Shown here: positions 42,346 to 54,115 of the stretch, piece by piece
How positions within the stretch are numbered: position 1 is the first letter of the stretch
How the letters are laid out: every line of letters starts with the position of its first letter
Assembly: GCA_030998225.1 (NCBI GenBank)
Contig: JAPYXD010000171.1
Location: forward strand, 930,001-994,000
Length of the DNA: 64,000 bases
Origin: Diplolepis rosae
Lineage: Eukaryota > Arthropoda > Insecta > Hymenoptera > Diplolepididae
Reading direction: 5' to 3'
Position numbers and translations under genes: made by a program
Notes under the pieces: model-generated
Told to the model about the DNA's origin: nothing
The model's database searches: none
The model's input: only the letters and a program-made list of their open reading frames with translations

Positions 42346-42349
42346 TTAA

Positions 42350-43397
42350 TAGAATTAATTTATGTTCATTCATACAGTCATTAATTGTGGGCACGTAAAC
42401 GGTGATAAGTTATTCAATTGCATGCCTAATAATTGCTAAAAACTTCTACAACTGAGGAGTTCGAATCTAAGCTTGTGATTGTAATTACTTTCTTAAAAAA
42501 TTGACTGTTAAAAAGTTACTTTCTTTGCAAAGTGCTTTATCCGTAACCAGTTATTGATAGAAAATATTATTAAAAATTTAAAAAAAACCTCGTTTTAAGC
42601 AAAACCCTACACGTAATACGAAAAAAATTTTGGGAATAAATTTAGTAATTTGTATGTAAAGGACATAAAACAGATTTGTTGTGTAGAGAAGGTTAGCTTT
42701 TGTTCGGTGGTAAACTATTAACATTTTATTATTTGATATCATTCTGACTATCAGAGAAGTGCGCAAGCTGCTTTCTACAGCGTTTTTTTCAACGATAAGA
42801 GAATGTGGTTAGGATAAGGAGGAAGCATAGGTTCGTGAGCTGAACGCGAGATACGAAGTTGCACCTTTCGTCTATCTACACGCGGCTGCAATCGTAGAGT
42901 ACCGATATAACTTTATTGCCCTCCACACAGCCAATAAAGTACCGCTTAATGGTTCAGAGATTGATTTTGGTCGGAGAAGGCTCACGATAAAATCGCCGTT
43001 CAGCCACGTAAAGTGACTTTTTCTACAATGCTATAGAATCGGAAAGAAACTGAAAAACGAATTGAGAGTAACGATGTGCGATAAAATCGATGGCACGAGT
43101 GTATGAACTTGGTTTGCGGAAACTATACGTGATTTTTGAACAGTTTAAGTTATTAATTGAGTATCCTAATCACATTTATACCTGATATTAGAACGCATTT
43201 TCTTCAATAATATTTTTAAAAAACTTAGAAAAGCTGAAAGTATCTTTTAGATATGAAGTAGGAAATCCTATGTTTTTTGTGAATACTTTGCTCGCAAAAA
43301 AGTTTTTATGGTTCGCCCGCGGCTATTATAGGTTATGTGAAGCTTTTAAACTGATTACATTAAACGCAACACGATAAGTGTGAAAGACCATATAAAA
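42350..43397. other. No gene recognised
   Basis: A GC-richer piece (about 42830-43050) includes CAATAAAGTACCGC, similar to the ATAAATAAAGTACCAC of the possible LTR at 29074, hinting at a further LTR remnant. No reading frame is convincing. Confidence 0.35.
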
Positions 43398-43658
43398 CGG
43401 AGAAACATATAAACGAGGAAATCGGGATTGATTACTAGAATTTCTGTAAAGAAATTTCATATTTGGTTTTTCCCAATAAACAAAAGAGAGTTTAATGCGG
43501 CTTAGAAGTGATTCCTGGATTTTAGTAATCCTTCCTAATCTGCGCCTGATTCTCCTCTGTTTATTGAGTTATCATTTGTGAAGAACTAAATGTAATTTTT
43601 TTTTTCAGAAATTCCAGTAATCAATTCCGATTTCCTTATCTTCATTAATCTCCGTAAA
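43398..43658. mobile_element. MITE with ACGGAGA ends, 261 bp
   Basis: Inverted ends of about 49 bp: ACGGAGA, then GGAAATCGG.ATTGATTACT and GGAATTTCTG-type blocks on both sides. The inner region is not inverted. The target is uncertain (AA..TATAAA left, AAATTC right). Confidence 0.7.
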
Positions 43659-43759
43659 TTCAAAGGAAGACACTGAGCTTCTAAAGTCGTGTCAAAAATC
43701 TATCTTAACCCTCTGCCTGTAATAATGACTGTTACCGTCAAATATCGTCAACCGGAATC

Positions 43760-43895
43760 TACGGAAACGAAATAACCAATCGCACTGCTCACTTACACAA
43801 ACTCTTCTGTGTTAGTGCGATTTAGACGCGTATGTGACTACCAGTGCTGTATCGTATTTCCATGTGTGATTGTTTCGAGTCCCCTATCGAAAAAA
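43760..43895 (-). repeat. Dispersed repeat, inverted partner of 38080-38215
   Basis: About 80 percent identical to the inverse of 38080-38215 across the CACTGGTAGTCAC and GAGCAGTGCGATTGGTTATT blocks. Confidence 0.65.
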
Positions 43896-45639
43896 ATTTA
43901 TAATTTCAACCACATGTTACGTTTTAGCAGTCTAAAATAATCAATCAGTAATAAAATTCAATATTATAACCAAACAAATAAAAATTTGACGCCTAGAGAA
44001 TCGAAAATAAAGGAAAATGTTTATCAGGATGTTTAATCATATGATGACAGAAATTCGTTGCACTAGATCGAAATTACTACTCCTGCTTAGAAAGCTGTAT
44101 TTTTCTGCAGCAAATCAAGATCGTGTAGTGAAGACTCCAATAAGCTGCCTTACGAGATATTTTATGAAATTCAGCTGTCTGTAGCCACGTGCGGTGAGTA
44201 GTGGTCGATTTGATAGGTAGAAAAATATGAAACTGTTTATGATGGAAGTGCCGATGATAAAATCAAATACATGTTTTTTTTTATTTAATTCAAAATTCTC
44301 TAAACATAAATGTATAAACATTACAATATCGAAAAAAATTATACCTTCTTCATTAGGAAGCTTTTCATATCTAAACAGATTATAAATTTAAAGAACGCGA
44401 ATTTAATTAAAATGGTTTTTTCGTGTAAACACCAACTTTTCTCAAAATGAACAGTAATTCTAGTTCCGCCGAATTAGAAATTAATTTTGATGCTTCAAGT
44501 GATAGTGATTATAGTGATTCTTCAGAAAATGGGGACAATGTACTAATTTGAAATACAAAAGTTTACATTGAACGTGTAACGATTTATTATTAATTCTTTT
44601 TTATAGGTGATCTCACAACTCTCAATTTATTAAACAATTTGATTATAATTTGATTGTAAATTATTGATAAAACATAAAATGACTAGCACGGATTAAATAA
44701 TCGTACAAGGACTAGTTTGACATAATATGATGCTAAAATACAATATTACATAAAGTTGATTTAATTTCACACACACAAGAGAACGCACGTTATAAATTTT
44801 TACTTTACAAACCGTCGTGAAGAACAAACTTAACATACCTCAATTTAGTCGAAGCGATGTAGCGTTATAATTTTATGATGTATTGATCTTTTCTTATTTC
44901 CAGTTTAACGATGGTTGTTAGACAATCAATCTAGGAAAAATATGGATATGCTATTTCATTTGAAGCGTTTGAGTATCGAGGCGTCCCTTCCAACTCAATA
45001 TTCAATCCAAGATTGTAATCCAGATCCCAATGATCAATATTTTGTAATAATCAGCTTATTTAAAATCCTTAAATTCAAGTAGACTAGGATACAAGAGTAT
45101 TCATCTCTTATTTGCTTTACAACTTTCAGATTCAAACGCCGCTACAATTAACATTTGTATAATTGATTATGTTTCACTCTTCAAACTCTATATTTAAAAG
45201 AAAGTCACTTTTAAAAAAAAGCTTACCTGGCGATGTTTTAACACACATATATATATAAACAATTTTATATTACAATAAATCGCCACACGGCGTTTAGGAA
45301 CCTTCTATCAAATTACTGTTACAATAGTAGTTAGATTGCTTATGAGCCTTCAATTTGGCAATCGCGATTACTTAGTCCGCGTATTCCCTTCCCTTCCTCC
45401 TATCTCACGTGACTCACATTTGGAAGAAATAAATATATTATTGTTAATATAACGGCAGCTATACAGAGCGCTTATAGACATGACGTAGAAGTATATAGAA
45501 TCACCTTACAAACGTAACAAAATGATCAAATAATTTACAAAAAATTTCTTTTCCTTCTTTCTAGACGATCAATTTTACACACTGGTATCAACTAAGGCAA
45601 ATAAATATGCTCAGTATCAATAAGGATTAGGCCGAAAAA
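43896..45639. other. Mostly no gene; small acidic ORF at 44447-44551
   Basis: The 34-codon frame at 44447 reads MNSNSSSAELEINFDASSDS and continues acidic, like N-terminal tails of piggyBac transposases; it may belong with 45640-45800. A GC-richer piece at 45280-45420 has no match. The remainder is AT-rich. Confidence 0.35.
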
Positions 45640-45800
45640 AAGATGAAAATCGTCATGAAGTTAGTGGTAGAGAAGTTGAAGTTTACGTAGGAATTTCAAT
45701 TTATATGGGGATTGTTGATCTTCTTCAAACTGAAGATTATTTTTCACCTGACTTGTGTGACTGTGCGCTTGTGCAAAATGCTATGACCTACATGAGAATA
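45640..45800 (+). pseudogene. piggyBac-like transposase fragment
   Basis: Reads GREVEVYVGISIYMGIVDLL, QTEDYFSP and AMTYMRI, the layout of the early piggyBac DDE domain (a hydrophobic GI..MGI helix, then DYW and MS..RF-like blocks). It runs directly into gypsy sequence in the same open frame, so the join is a fusion of two dead elements. Confidence 0.5.
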
Positions 45801-45829
45801 CTAACTATTAATTCCAAGAAGTATTCTCT

Positions 45830-46374
45830 TTGGACATCGAACCACTCCCATGCAAACCTAACACAACACGAAATTGTTCTGAAATCAGTAAAAATAATTA
45901 ATTTATGGTCACATAAACTGCCGGAAAAATACCGAAAATGTTCACTCCAGTAAACGGAGAAACTTTCACGAAAAGGAATTATAAGAGAATCCCAATCACC
46001 ATTTAACTCCCCACTGTGGATAGTACCCAAAAAAGGTAATAAATTACGAATGGTCATCGATTACCGGAAAATCAATTAATATACGAATCAAGATGCATAT
46101 CCGTTACCCGTAATAGACGATATATTTGATTAGCTTGGTAGAGCAAAATTCTTTTCAGCTTTTGATTTTTCAGCAGGATTCCACCAAATGCCAATGAAGG
46201 AAAGCGACAAGAAGTATACAGCCTTTTCTACATCCCAGGGACATTTTGAATACAGCAGAATGCCTTTCAGATTAAAGAATGCTCCAGCTACATTTCAACG
46301 AATGATGGACACTGCATTTAGAGGATTAAGAGGCACAAGATGCTTTGCCTATATAGATGACATATTATTTTAGA
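45830..46374 (+). pseudogene. Gypsy (errantivirus-type) reverse transcriptase
   Basis: [29 protein letters not shown], then YPLPVIDDIFD, FFSAFDFSAGFHQMPM, TAFSTSQGHFEYSRMPFR and CFAYIDDILF are consecutive RT motifs with YIDD as the active site. Stops replace codons near 46078 and 46129 and at the end. RNase H and integrase are missing; Env-like sequence follows at once, so a large internal deletion has occurred. Confidence 0.8.
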
Positions 46375-46376
46375 AG

Positions 46377-47517
46377 ATGATCATCCCGATAACGCTACTC
46401 ATGATCCTAGCAGCCAATAGCTATGGGAACTACACTATAACAGCACTTAATGGAAAACAGGGCATTGTACATCCTCAGATTCTTATACCTGCCATATTAA
46501 GAGCTACAATTCAGGAATTTGAAGAAAAAAAAGAACTCGTTTTCACTTCGACCCAGACGAAAACAACTACCAACACATTATAGACATCAGCCAACTATCA
46601 GTTGCTATAATTGAAGGTCCATTCTCTTGTTTTAAAGATCCCAATCATTGAGAAAGAAGAAGGACAAATCAAAAGAATAATCCCTATCCCTGACCTTGTA
46701 CAAAACGTATACTTTTCCATTATCTTGGACCATGACTATATAATCAAGTACAGAGACTCTTACGTACTTATAGATAAAGAAACCATTAAGGATTGTAAAA
46801 CTGTAGCCGAATGTAAAATTTGCGAACGAATACAGCCTAGTATCAAGTTATTAGACAGTGAAACTTGCGAAGCTACCCTATTTAAAAGATACACTGAAAC
46901 CAAATGTAAAACATCACTGTTCTCATTACACAAAGAAACATTTATACCCATTTTTAATGGATACATAGTAATGCCAGTTAAACCAACGAAATTGGACATT
47001 GATTGCGAAAGCTTTTTAAAACATGAAATTATATCGAAGCCTTCGCTACTCCAAGAGAACAACTGTAAGGTTTATAACGAATTTATACTTTATATTTTAA
47101 AGGCACCCAACAATCCCTGTCAACCGAACGATTAAATGTAACCTACGAATTTAGGCACCCAAGTCGAAATTTAGATAAACTAAGAAATCGGTTAATTCAG
47201 TCACCCAAATTAATTGAAAATAAGAAATTACAACAAGCGCGTTTGAGCTTAAATGACACCTAAAATATGTTTCGAACTATAGCTTAATATAGGCGAACAG
47301 AAACATGGACAGAAACGGCATTAGTATACCTAAATTATATTTAGGATACACTGCTTCAGCCATAGGAACACTATACCTAGCGCATAGGATAGGTCTTTTA
47401 GATCTTGTAAAGAATTGTATTCCTAAAAAGATATGTTTATTCTGCGTTAAAAACAAAGTTGAATCTTCGACACATGTAATAACTTATAATATATGCCTTT
47501 CTTCCGAGAGTGTATAA
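46377..47517 (+). pseudogene. Envelope-like ORF of an insect errantivirus, fragmented
   Basis: Three frames (46377-46583, 46611-47135, 47305-47517) follow the RT. The first begins with a hydrophobic leader resembling a signal peptide. The second is a Cys-containing ectodomain-like segment. The third has one hydrophobic helix and a Cys/Lys-rich tail, as expected for a membrane anchor. The order leader, ectodomain, anchor and the position after pol fit an errantivirus env. Stops and frame breaks make it non-functional. Identification rests on layout, not on a diagnostic motif. Confidence 0.5.
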
Positions 47518-47684
47518 GGCGTGGCACTGGGCCTTGGTGGCAGTTCAATTCAGTTTCACATTATTCTTCAACGACTGTACATCGTACCTGTGTCGAATAA
47601 AAAAAGGCTGAGCATCAGTTAGATGACTCAGCAGTATTTCAAAACCATAAACATCTATTTTTTACTCATAACACATTAAAGGTC
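47518..47684 (+). other. Possible start of 3' LTR of the Env-bearing element
   Basis: Follows the env tail, is GC-richer, and contains an AATAAA signal (about 47597) next to GGCTGAGCATCAG. No second LTR is visible. Confidence 0.3.
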
Positions 47685-47885
47685 TCTAAAAATATATATT
47701 ATTACTCGTAGTATAATTATAAAAAACCAATCTTTTATTCAATCTCAAAAATACTAGAGCTTTCCGTTCGTTCTACTTTACGCTTCAATCAAGAGTTGAG
47801 TAAACCGCGAGACGCAAGACTCGTTCCACCAGCTATATCTATTCACGCAGGAACAAATGAAATCAATCTGCGCCTTGGACATACA
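47685..47885 (-). repeat. Dispersed repeat family R, inverted copy
   Basis: The inverse carries AAGGCGCAGATTGATTTCAT, CCTGCGTGAATAGATATAGC and the TATAATTATACTACGAGTAA block of the 29440 copy. It ends next to copy C of the 1.4-kb repeat. Confidence 0.65.
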
Positions 47886-47896
47886 TAAGCATTTTT

Positions 47897-49320
47897 ACAT
47901 TCTCATCATGGATGAGAAGGTATTGGTTTTATGTGAAAAATGACTTTCGAAATTTTCATCAAATCTTTACGTTTTGAGACCCCCTGAGTCAGAAAAAATG
48001 GTTTTTACGAAAGTGTCTGTCTGTCTGTCTGTCTGTCTGTAGGTCGTGTGCGGCATAACTCTCGATAGAATTATCAGATTGAATTGAGCTTTGGTACACT
48101 TTATCGGAGCCGAAAAAGTAAGGACAACTTCGTTAACCAGCCACATCCAATCAAAATTGAGGGGTTGAGCACTACTTTTGTGTTTTTGAAAATAATTTTT
48201 TGAAAAAATCAAAAATTTCAATACTGGTTTTAGATAGTGCTCATAAATGTCTAAAAATTATCCTGATAACATTTTTTGATTAAATCAAAATTAGAAATGT
48301 TACAGCATATTCAAATTCGAAAAAAGTCAATATCAAAATTCCATTTTCCAGTTAAATTATACGAGATACGAAAAAACGTTATAATACAATATTATTGAAT
48401 AAATAAAGACCTACAAATTTGAATTGTAACATTTTTTCATAAGATGCATATTTTTCTTTTTAATTAAAAAAAAAACTATTGAAAATCCAAAATTCAATTT
48501 TTTAACAATAATATGTAAAATAAGAAAAAAACGTAAGAATACAAAGTTGTTAGTTTCAAAAAGATCTACAAGTTTTGTCTCACACAGTTTCTGATAAAAG
48601 ATATATTTTTCGTTTCAATTCCAAAAAATACGATTAAAATTCAAAAATTCCATTTTTTAGACAAAATATGTGAGATACAAAAAAAACTTTGAGATGAAAA
48701 ATTGTTTGGCTAAATAAGGTCTACACATTCTTATCGAGAAATTTCTCGACAGGATGTATATTTTAATTTTTTGATTTTTAATATTGAAAAAATTCGATTT
48801 GTTTCACCAAAATATGTGAGATACGAAATAAGCGTTGTTCTGCAAAATCGTTTCCTTAAATAAAGTCTACGATTGTTTTTCCTTTTTGAGATATTTGGAA
48901 GAAAATAAATTTATCTATAATCATGTAATTTATTAAAAAGTTACAAAAATGCATACAGAAAATCGAGCGCGAAGCGCGAGTGTCATGATGAGAATGTGTT
49001 CCTTAAGGCCGATAGAGCCTTAAGTAAATTGAATTTCCTGTTTCACTTAAATTCAAAAAGAAATAGAGTGACTTTGAGAAAATGACTAACTTACATCATC
49101 TTTAATATCATTAAATTGGTTTGAGCTTCAGTATTAAATTATAAGAAATAAACTTAAACGTATGCCAAGAGCACAAGACCGAGCGCGAAGCGCGAGGTCC
49201 AGAAAGAACGGAGCGCGAAGCTCGACGATCGAATCGCGCGCCCTAGGCGCGGTCAAACTTGCGAGCGAAGCGAGCTGCGCGCGAAGCGCGCAATGAGAAT
49301 GTACCCGCGAAGCTGGCAGA
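47897..49320 (+). mobile_element. Helentron/HINE-like 1.4-kb repeat, copy C
   Basis: Same structure as copy B: ACATTCTCATC start (47897), six or seven TCTG units (about 48014-48040), internal quasi-repeats, GC-hairpin cluster (48960-49295), and the inverse start motif ATGAGAATGT before the terminal hairpin. Here the hairpin is mutated (ACCCGCGAAGCTGGC), breaking two stem pairs. It is flanked by ATTTTT and ATTTTTT. It is most similar to copy D. Confidence 0.78.
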
Positions 49321-50237
49321 TTTTTTAATTTAAAAAACGTGTTGAATTTTCAGCATACTGATGTTTCACTTTATTATATTGTATTTAATAATCGAAATCA
49401 ATTATAAGCATACAAAATACAATTACAGTTTATTTTAGTAGGAAGTTATTAATTTGATGCTAGTAGATTGAAGTTAACGTTCCTGTACAGAGAATTTTGG
49501 TTGTCGATACTTTCTTGAATTATCATCGACTCTTGGATATGACTAGTCTATGAGGATTTCGACAACTGTTTTAGAAGCTTCCATTTAAAGATGTACGGAA
49601 TTATTGAATTCGTCGATGAATTGTTTTACAATTTCAGTCCTATCCAAAAGTCAATTGCATGTGACTGTAATAAGAATTTTTATTTCCATTCCATCTGAAT
49701 CTTTCGTTACTTTTAAGGTATAAAAACTATAGTCAATTCATTATTTAAAAGTTTCACATAATCTAGTTATATATATTCTTTAAGTTTAATAAATTCTTGA
49801 TTCATAATTTTTTCTCAATTCATTCATAATTACTTCTTAATTTTTCACTCAAACGGGTATTCTAGTCTAGAGGCTGTGATTTAACTGGTTTTTCAAACTT
49901 GGATAAAATAAAAACTGTTGAGCATATGAACAAACGACTTTCAACTTATTGTTTAGCAGGATTTAGAGAAGAAATATCGATTTATTTAGTGCTGAAATGT
50001 TTATTATTATACAAATAGCGTTGCTACAAAGATAGATAAGCCTGCAAAAAAAAATCGCTCCATGGCTGACGCGATTTGACGTGATTGGTGTATCTGAAAC
50101 AAACAATTCAACCAGATTTATAAAGAGTATGCACGTCGCTATCGTCGGAACTAAAAAATATGGAAAATATTATTAAATAAAAAATTGGCGCCATTTGAAA
50201 TGTTAAATTTTGATTTTGAACTAATTTTTCTTTTAAA
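49321..50237. other. No gene recognised
   Basis: AT-rich; an old repeat scrap at 49590-49660 resembles 38415-38500. Confidence 0.4.
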
Positions 50238-50239
50238 TC

Positions 50240-51440
50240 AAACTGAAAAATATATATAAACAAAATTAATTTCGGTGATTTTAGTTCGGACGAGAGTTAT
50301 ACGTTCATAAAACAAGCTGTTAAAATTTGAGCGTAATTGAACTAGGATTTCTTGGCCATACATTGCTCCTTCCTCCTTTCCGAAGAAATCATTTGAAGTT
50401 GAAATCTCTTCCTTCCGTTGAATTTGCGCCTGTTTCGCATCGTCAGTCATCCGATGCTCAAAGCGTGTGACGCGCTCGTTGTTGCCTGATTCAGCATAGG
50501 AAAACGCAGTCGGTCCAATGGAAATTCCCATACTCTCCATTACTTTTAGAATATACGTGAATCCTTCGTTGAAATGATTGCAGCAAGAAAGTTGGAAATT
50601 TCCACGAATTTTCCTCCTGAATGTAAATGCTTCGGCGAAAACGTCCATATCAGCGAATTAAGAGATTCATTGTTGTTCTGGTTTTCTGCTCCTAAACATC
50701 TTGTTAAAAAATGTTCTGTAGTTAGTGCCTCATAAATCGGCTTGATGACTCGTAGAACCTTGTCAGTAAAAGGTGGGTCATGTTTAAATGATTCGAGGGT
50801 TCCCTTGACAGTGGCCTGTTTCCAATGACACCAACTATTTTCACCTGAAGGACAATAGTCATGTTTGGGGTGCTCGTCGGTGGGACTTTTGTGATAAAAG
50901 GTTGCCCAAATTGCTTTTTGCATCTATTCTACAGAGTTCGAATGCCGAAGAATTACAAGTCCATTATAAACTGTCAGGTCCCTAATTATTTTATCAGTTA
51001 ATTTTCCACGCTCTTTACCGCCGATACCTTTGTTTGTTTTTTAGCATTTCTCAGTCTCGTCCCCATTCTCTTTACGACATGACCAACACATTCTTTCTTC
51101 TGAACAGTTACTTCATTGCCATAAGGAGAAATATCGCAAATACCCTTAAAAGTTTTGCTATCTCCAGCGCCGATGTATTTTTCTTAGCAAACGCCATGTT
51201 TTTCTTTAGGCCTCTTGAAAATTACAACTATCGCATCGATCTCCATTTGACCTGCACTTCCTGAATGATTTTCCGAGCATTCATTAACGTGATTCTCCTG
51301 CCACGCTTCAAACGCTACTGGATCACTGTTTTTTTTACTTTTCCACAAATTGCAAGCTTGTAAAAACCTCACATAGCCGTGGATACCATTATCTGAATGG
51401 CACTCGACGTAAGCTCATTTCCATCTTCAGAAGAAAATAC
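50240..51440 (-). pseudogene. Mutator-like transposase-domain gene, frameshifted
   Basis: Minus-strand frames join in the order of the Mutator-like transposase domain found in many arthropod proteins. After a possible acceptor near 51450 come AWQENHVNECSENHSGSAGQ (51290) and KECVGHVVKRMGTRLR (51090). Then KAIWATFYHKSPTDEHPKHD (50915), CPSGENSWCHWKQA, FKHDPPFTDKVLRVIKPIYE, LTRCLGAENQNNNESLNSLI and WTFSPKHLHSGGKFVEI follow. In another frame are GFTYILKVMESMGISIGPTA and a C-terminal basic/Glu-rich tail. At least three frameshifts and a stop at 51187 break it. Conserved Cys and His of the zinc-binding parts are largely kept. No terminal repeats were found. Confidence 0.78.
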
Positions 51441-51593
51441 CTCTAAAGTAAAAACAAGTTTTAATAAACACTTCAATGAAAAAGAATTATGATTATTACT
51501 AATGACTTCCGTAAATAAACATCCTCTAAAGGATTATTAACTACTTTTAAAATCATTTAACTCATCGAAAGAAAAATATCGACTTTAACCTTG

Positions 51594-51760
51594 CTGTATA
51601 CATTTCTGTAACTTTCTAATAAATTACATGATTAAAATAATTATTTTTCTTCCAAATATCTCAATAAAAAAAACAGTTGCAGATTTCATTCAAGCAAACA
51701 ATTTTGCATTTCAAGGCTTATTTCATATCTCACTTATTTTGGTTATAAAATGGAATTTTT
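51594..51760 (-). mobile_element. Decayed fragment of the 1.4-kb Helentron-like repeat
   Basis: Matches the inverse of about 35080-35245 (CATTTCTGTAACTTTCTAAT, AATTACATGATTAAAATAAT, CTTCCAAATATCTCA), with no termini. Confidence 0.65.
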
Positions 51761-51844
51761 TATTTGAAGTGTTTTTTGTAATAAATTTTTTCATATGTTA
51801 TAATTTAGGACTGAAGAGTACCGTATTGGTGAATTTAGTGTTCT

Positions 51845-51965
51845 TTATTTTTTTTAAAATAATGAGTGGCACCGCTAGCTTATCGTTAAGTTGGCATGAC
51901 CACACTAAAAAAAACACGAAGATGTGAATTAAAATCACTTAGCAATGTATCAGAATTTAGTGTTC
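51845..51965 (+). repeat. Direct repeat, copy 1 of 2
   Basis: AAAATAATGAGTGGCACCG, TTAAGTTGGCATGACCA and AATGTATCAGAATTT recur in the same order and orientation at 53280-53402, about 1.44 kb downstream. Confidence 0.75.
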
Positions 51966-52143
51966 AACTAGTGCTCTCAAAATTCCCTATTGAAAAATTT
52001 ACGACACTGTTACATTTTTAGATTAGTTGTACTGATGGCCAACCCATACGCTATCACTATCTTACATGGAGTCGACAACAGCAAATGAAAAAGCACATTC
52101 GTCAATGCCTTATAATTAAGGGCTTAATTAGTACTTTCAAATA

Positions 52144-53253
52144 CCCGTGTGGAAGTCAAACTCGGAAACTGATCGAGATCCGGAGGGATAGCCCTAGTTG
52201 TAACCGGGAACCCGCCAGAAACGTCACGCTGGTTTGGTTATGTTCCCGACACGAAGGCTGGTCAGGAACCAGCCGGGCTACCAGCCCTTTTCTGGCTGTT
52301 TTTTTAGGGGGGTTCTTAGTAGCATTGAAGTTTCACTTGATTCATCATTGGACTCATCACCACTGTATTCTTCGTCAATTTTTCAAACTCTTCTGTCGGG
52401 ACCAGCCCAGAGAGAGAACAAAAACCCAAAGGGAAGTCCCATAACTAAACACCCCAACCGAACGTCGTGGGAGAGGGTAATTAATTTTGATACCTGCTCG
52501 ACGTTAACCTTAAAGGTCAGCGCAGAGCCTACTAAGATACGTAAAAGAACACAAAAGAAAACAAACGACAAAGACCGCGCATTCGCTAAATGGTTCAAAG
52601 CACCCGAACACATGCCCTTAAGGAAAACTACTGCGTAACATCTTTGAAAATTTAAAAAAATCTTTAAACATCGTATAGGTTCACTCTGACGAAAGTTCCG
52701 GATTGAAATTCATTCCGAATCAATTCGCACTATTCCAAGCCATTCCGGAATCTGATTCCAAACTAAACCAAGTTATTCTGAATGACTCCAAAGCAAATTT
52801 TCAATCCGAATCAACCCGAAGCCAATTCAAAATCAATCTGAAATCCGAATAAATCCGGTCAATTTCGGATTCATTCGGATTGAAAGTTTGGACTGATTCC
52901 GATTGGTCGGAATAATTCGGATTGATTTTAACTGGGCCTCTGATTAATACGGATTAAAACTGGCTTCAGAAACAGATTTCTGAATGGATCGCATTGGTTG
53001 GGAATAAATTCCCAATCCGAGACTTTCGCCAAGGTACTTGACTAGAGCCCGACTAGTTCCCGGTCAGTTTCTGACAATAAACTTCATCCTGGGTTGATTC
53101 TGCCGGTGCCCGACTTGACCCGGTCTGGTCACGAGTCAACCCGGACGATTCCCACCCAGTTCCCGGCCATGCAATACGGCCCGAGTTTGCCCGACAGGGA
53201 TCCGACCAGAAACCTTTTTGTAATGGGGATAACTGGGGCAATTTCCACACGGG
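52144..53253. mobile_element. TA-flanked element with CCCGTGTGGAA ends, 1.1 kb
   Basis: CCCGTGTGGAA at 52144 and its exact inverse ending at 53253 lie next to TA on both sides. Subterminal parts are GC-rich with many CCGG/CCAGCC words (52170-52300 and 53045-53240). An open frame at 52234-52638, ending in a Lys/Arg-rich segment, has no recognised domain. A smaller inverted-repeat element (52687-53032) is nested inside. Confidence 0.65.
52687..53032. mobile_element. Nested MITE rich in ATTCCGAAT words
   Basis: Inverted ends TG(A/G)CGAAAGTYYCGGATTG, about 30 bp, enclose a body built from short words such as ATTCCGAATC and AATCCGAA on both strands. A 55-bp piece of the same end is at 31512. Confidence 0.65.
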
Positions 53254-53279
53254 TAAGCATATGGTATTATGAAATTTCT

Positions 53280-53402
53280 AACTTTTTAATTTTTTAAAAT
53301 AATGAGTGGCACCGTTAGCTTAATGTTAAGCTGGCATGACCATACTCAAAAATACTTAATGATGTTAATTATATTCACTTACCAATGTATCAGAATTTGT
53401 TT
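53280..53402 (+). repeat. Direct repeat, copy 2 of 2
   Basis: See 51845-51965; about 80 percent identity over 120 bp. Confidence 0.75.
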
Positions 53403-53500
53403 TAATCAAACAAAATGTATATAAAGTTAAGCAGTTAGACTAACCTTGAGTAAAATTGTGATTTTGTGTATAAGAGTTATTGTTTTCCTATTTTTTCCTT

Positions 53501-54115
53501 TTACGTTTTCTGGGGAACCACATAACTTAAACGGCACACATTTTCATGAGAGGTTAACTTGTAAACTGAGTTATGTTTTGGCTTTTTAAAGCATGCATAG
53601 TGGGATGAGAGTGGAGGGTAAGATTTTTTTCTTATAGGGATTTGATTTGGAGAAAGAAAAAGTATGTGCTGGAGATGGCTGGACTGTTGGGACAATGAGA
53701 GAAGACCATAAACTGTAACCGGAGACATAACGGTTTTGTCAGCATATTTTGGATTTTCCAGAGAGTTTATGTATTCGTGTATTTCGGAATTTTAATGTAA
53801 ATTTTGAATGGGGTTAAACTTGGTGAGATAAACTTATAAGTTTTCTGTATCAGTCCTTTGATTTACAGAATGTTAGGTACTGTCTACGTGGGTCATTTCG
53901 AGAATCATGGGTTTTCTGTAGTTATCAGACCTGTCTAGTATTATGACATCATCAAACTTGAATTTGTGATCTTGGTGCCATGCGTGCTTCATTAAGGCAG
54001 TTCATTTTTCTGGAGGGTTATAGACATCTTTTTGATGCTCATGGATTCTGGTTTTTAAGGGGCGTTTGGTCGTGCCTATGTAAGTAGCTGTACAATCAGA
54101 ACTTTGAAATACTTA
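53501..54115 (-). pseudogene. Penelope-like element C-terminus with GIY-YIG endonuclease
   Basis: On the minus strand DCTATYIGTTKRPLKTRIHE is followed by HQKDV (about 54110-54035), then LMKHAWHQDHKFKFDDVIIL (about 53995-53935). This is the Cys-flanked YIG.T.R.L..R..eH pattern of Penelope GIY-YIG nucleases with its downstream HA..DH.F block. A stop lies at about 54003 and further breaks follow. The frame at 53728-53501 continues with a Ser/Pro-rich tail. It is a different subfamily from 21237-22960. Confidence 0.75.

Noticed and set aside
46377..47517. Intact viral envelope gene
   Set aside because: Frame breaks, stops and a missing stretch between 47135 and 47305 show it is a dead remnant.
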